DNA of 7,683 bases, taken from contig JAATFK010000439.1 of the NCBI GenBank assembly GCA_015655225.1, positions 1 to 7,683 of the forward strand, in the 5' to 3' direction. The notes under the pieces are model-generated. The model worked only from the letters and a program-made list of their open reading frames with translations, searched no databases and was not told the DNA's origin. The translations under genes and the position numbers were made by a program. The stretch is from Solirubrobacterales bacterium (GTDB taxonomy: Bacteria; Actinomycetota; Thermoleophilia; Solirubrobacterales; Solirubrobacteraceae). Of the stretch, positions 7,017 to 7,683 are shown piece by piece (position 1 is the stretch's first letter; each line of letters begins with the position of its first letter).

Positions 7017-7683
7017 ATGCGCGAGCTGATCGCCGTCTACGGCGCAACCGGGTACACCGGCCGGCTCGTCGCCCACGAGCTGGCGCGACGCGGGCTGCCG
7101 TGCGTCCTGGCCGGGCGTGACGAGGGCAAGCTGGCGCGGCTCGCAGAGGCGGTCGGGGGCGCGCCGACGCGGGCGGTCGCGCTCGGCGACACGGCCGGGC
7201 TGCGCGCGCTGCTGGCCGACTGCGCGGTCGTGATCGACTGCGCCGGACCGTTCGTGCGCTACGGCGAGCCGGTCGCGGCGGCGGCGGTCGCGAGCGGGAC
7301 GCACTACGTCGACACGAGCGGCGAGCAGGGCTGGATGCACCGGCTGCGCGACCGCTGGGACGAGCCCGCGCGGGAGGGCGGCGTCGCGCTCGTGCCGGCG
7401 ATGGGCTTCGACTACGTGCCTGGCGACCTGCTCGCGCGGCTCGTCGCGGAGGGCGTCGAGCCGTTGCGGGAGCTGGTGATCGCCTACGCCACTAAGGGAA
7501 TCCAGCCGACGCGGGGGACGACGCGCAGCGCGCTCGGGATGGCCGGCGAGGGGACGATCGTCTACGAGGACGGCGGGTGGCGCACGGCTTCCCTGCGGGT
7601 CCCGCGCGGCCGCTTCCCCTTCCCCGCCCCGGACGGGTCGCGGCGGGTGATGCGCTACCCGTCGGGCGAGGTGCTGACCGTCC
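7017..7683 (+). CDS. Saccharopine dehydrogenase NADP-binding domain protein (trans-acting enoyl reductase-like), 3' end outside window
   Basis: The first 222 residues of an oxidoreductase are visible; the frame stays open to the window end. The N-terminus is a Rossmann nucleotide-binding fold: IAVYGATGYTGRL, with Gly at 9, 12 and 15, then LAGRDEGKL, which resembles an NADP-preferring second strand. Further landmarks are VVIDCAGPFVRYGEPV, SGTHYVDTSGEQGWM and VPAMGFDYVPGDL. This order is shared by saccharopine-dehydrogenase-like proteins, including mycobacterial trans-acting enoyl reductases that work in lipid synthesis. Lysine metabolism is less likely. The substrate is unknown. An in-frame TAG at 6996-6998 makes ATG 7017 the first possible ATG start. 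There is no Shine-Dalgarno site; a TAGACT hexamer upstream suggests a very short leader. The gene is divergent from the uncharacterised membrane protein. Confidence 0.85.
   Translation, partial: MRELIAVYGATGYTGRLVAHELARRGLPCVLAGRDEGKLARLAEAVGGAPTRAVALGDTAGLRALLADCAVVIDCAGPFVRYGEPVAAAAVASGTHYVDTSGEQGWMHRLRDRWDEPAREGGVALVPAMGFDYVPGDLLARLVAEGVEPLRELVIAYATKGIQPTRGTTRSALGMAGEGTIVYEDGGWRTASLRVPRGRFPFPAPDGSRRVMRYPSGEVLTV

Noticed and set aside
6834..7340. Minus-strand 168-codon frame across the divergent promoter region
   Set aside because: It is antisense to the oxidoreductase and out of frame with the membrane protein, with no recognisable motif.

Overview
This window comes from a very GC-rich bacterial chromosome, with G or C at almost every third codon position. 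It carries ordinary housekeeping and envelope genes and no mobile elements, CRISPR arrays or RNA genes that I can see. A long ThyX-type protein, a FUSC membrane protein and an acetate transporter paired with acetyl-CoA synthetase suggest an actinobacterium. Thermoleophilia (Conexibacter or Solirubrobacter-like) is my best guess, but that is an inference from style and gene content, not a proven assignment.

Layout. 1-918 (+) is the C-terminal part of a FAD-dependent thymidylate synthase (ThyX) family protein, cut by the window edge. 923-2011 (+) is a FUSC-family membrane protein starting four bases after the ThyX stop. 2047-3186 (+) is a membrane-anchored CapA/PgsA-type metallophosphatase-fold protein with its own probable promoter. 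A 47-bp convergent gap follows. On the minus strand come acetyl-CoA synthetase (3234-5225), an acetate transporter of the GPR1/FUN34/YaaH family (5265-5939), and an uncharacterised membrane protein with about six helices (6034-6921). A 95-bp divergent intergenic region separates the last of these from a plus-strand saccharopine-dehydrogenase-like oxidoreductase (7017 onward), which runs off the window end.

How the genes work together. The clear functional unit is satP-acs, transcribed transporter first: acetate is imported and activated to acetyl-CoA. Both genes have strong Shine-Dalgarno sites. The DNA just upstream of the transporter holds two inverted repeats, a plausible place for acetate control. 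The ThyX-like and FUSC genes are close enough to be co-transcribed, with no obvious shared function. CapA, the unknown membrane protein and the oxidoreductase look like separate units.

The most interesting pattern is regulatory. Three gene starts with no Shine-Dalgarno site (capA, the unknown membrane protein and the oxidoreductase) each have a TANNNT hexamer exactly 10 bases before an ATG, which fits leaderless or nearly leaderless transcripts. I found no convincing new multi-gene system; the gene content is mostly ordinary.
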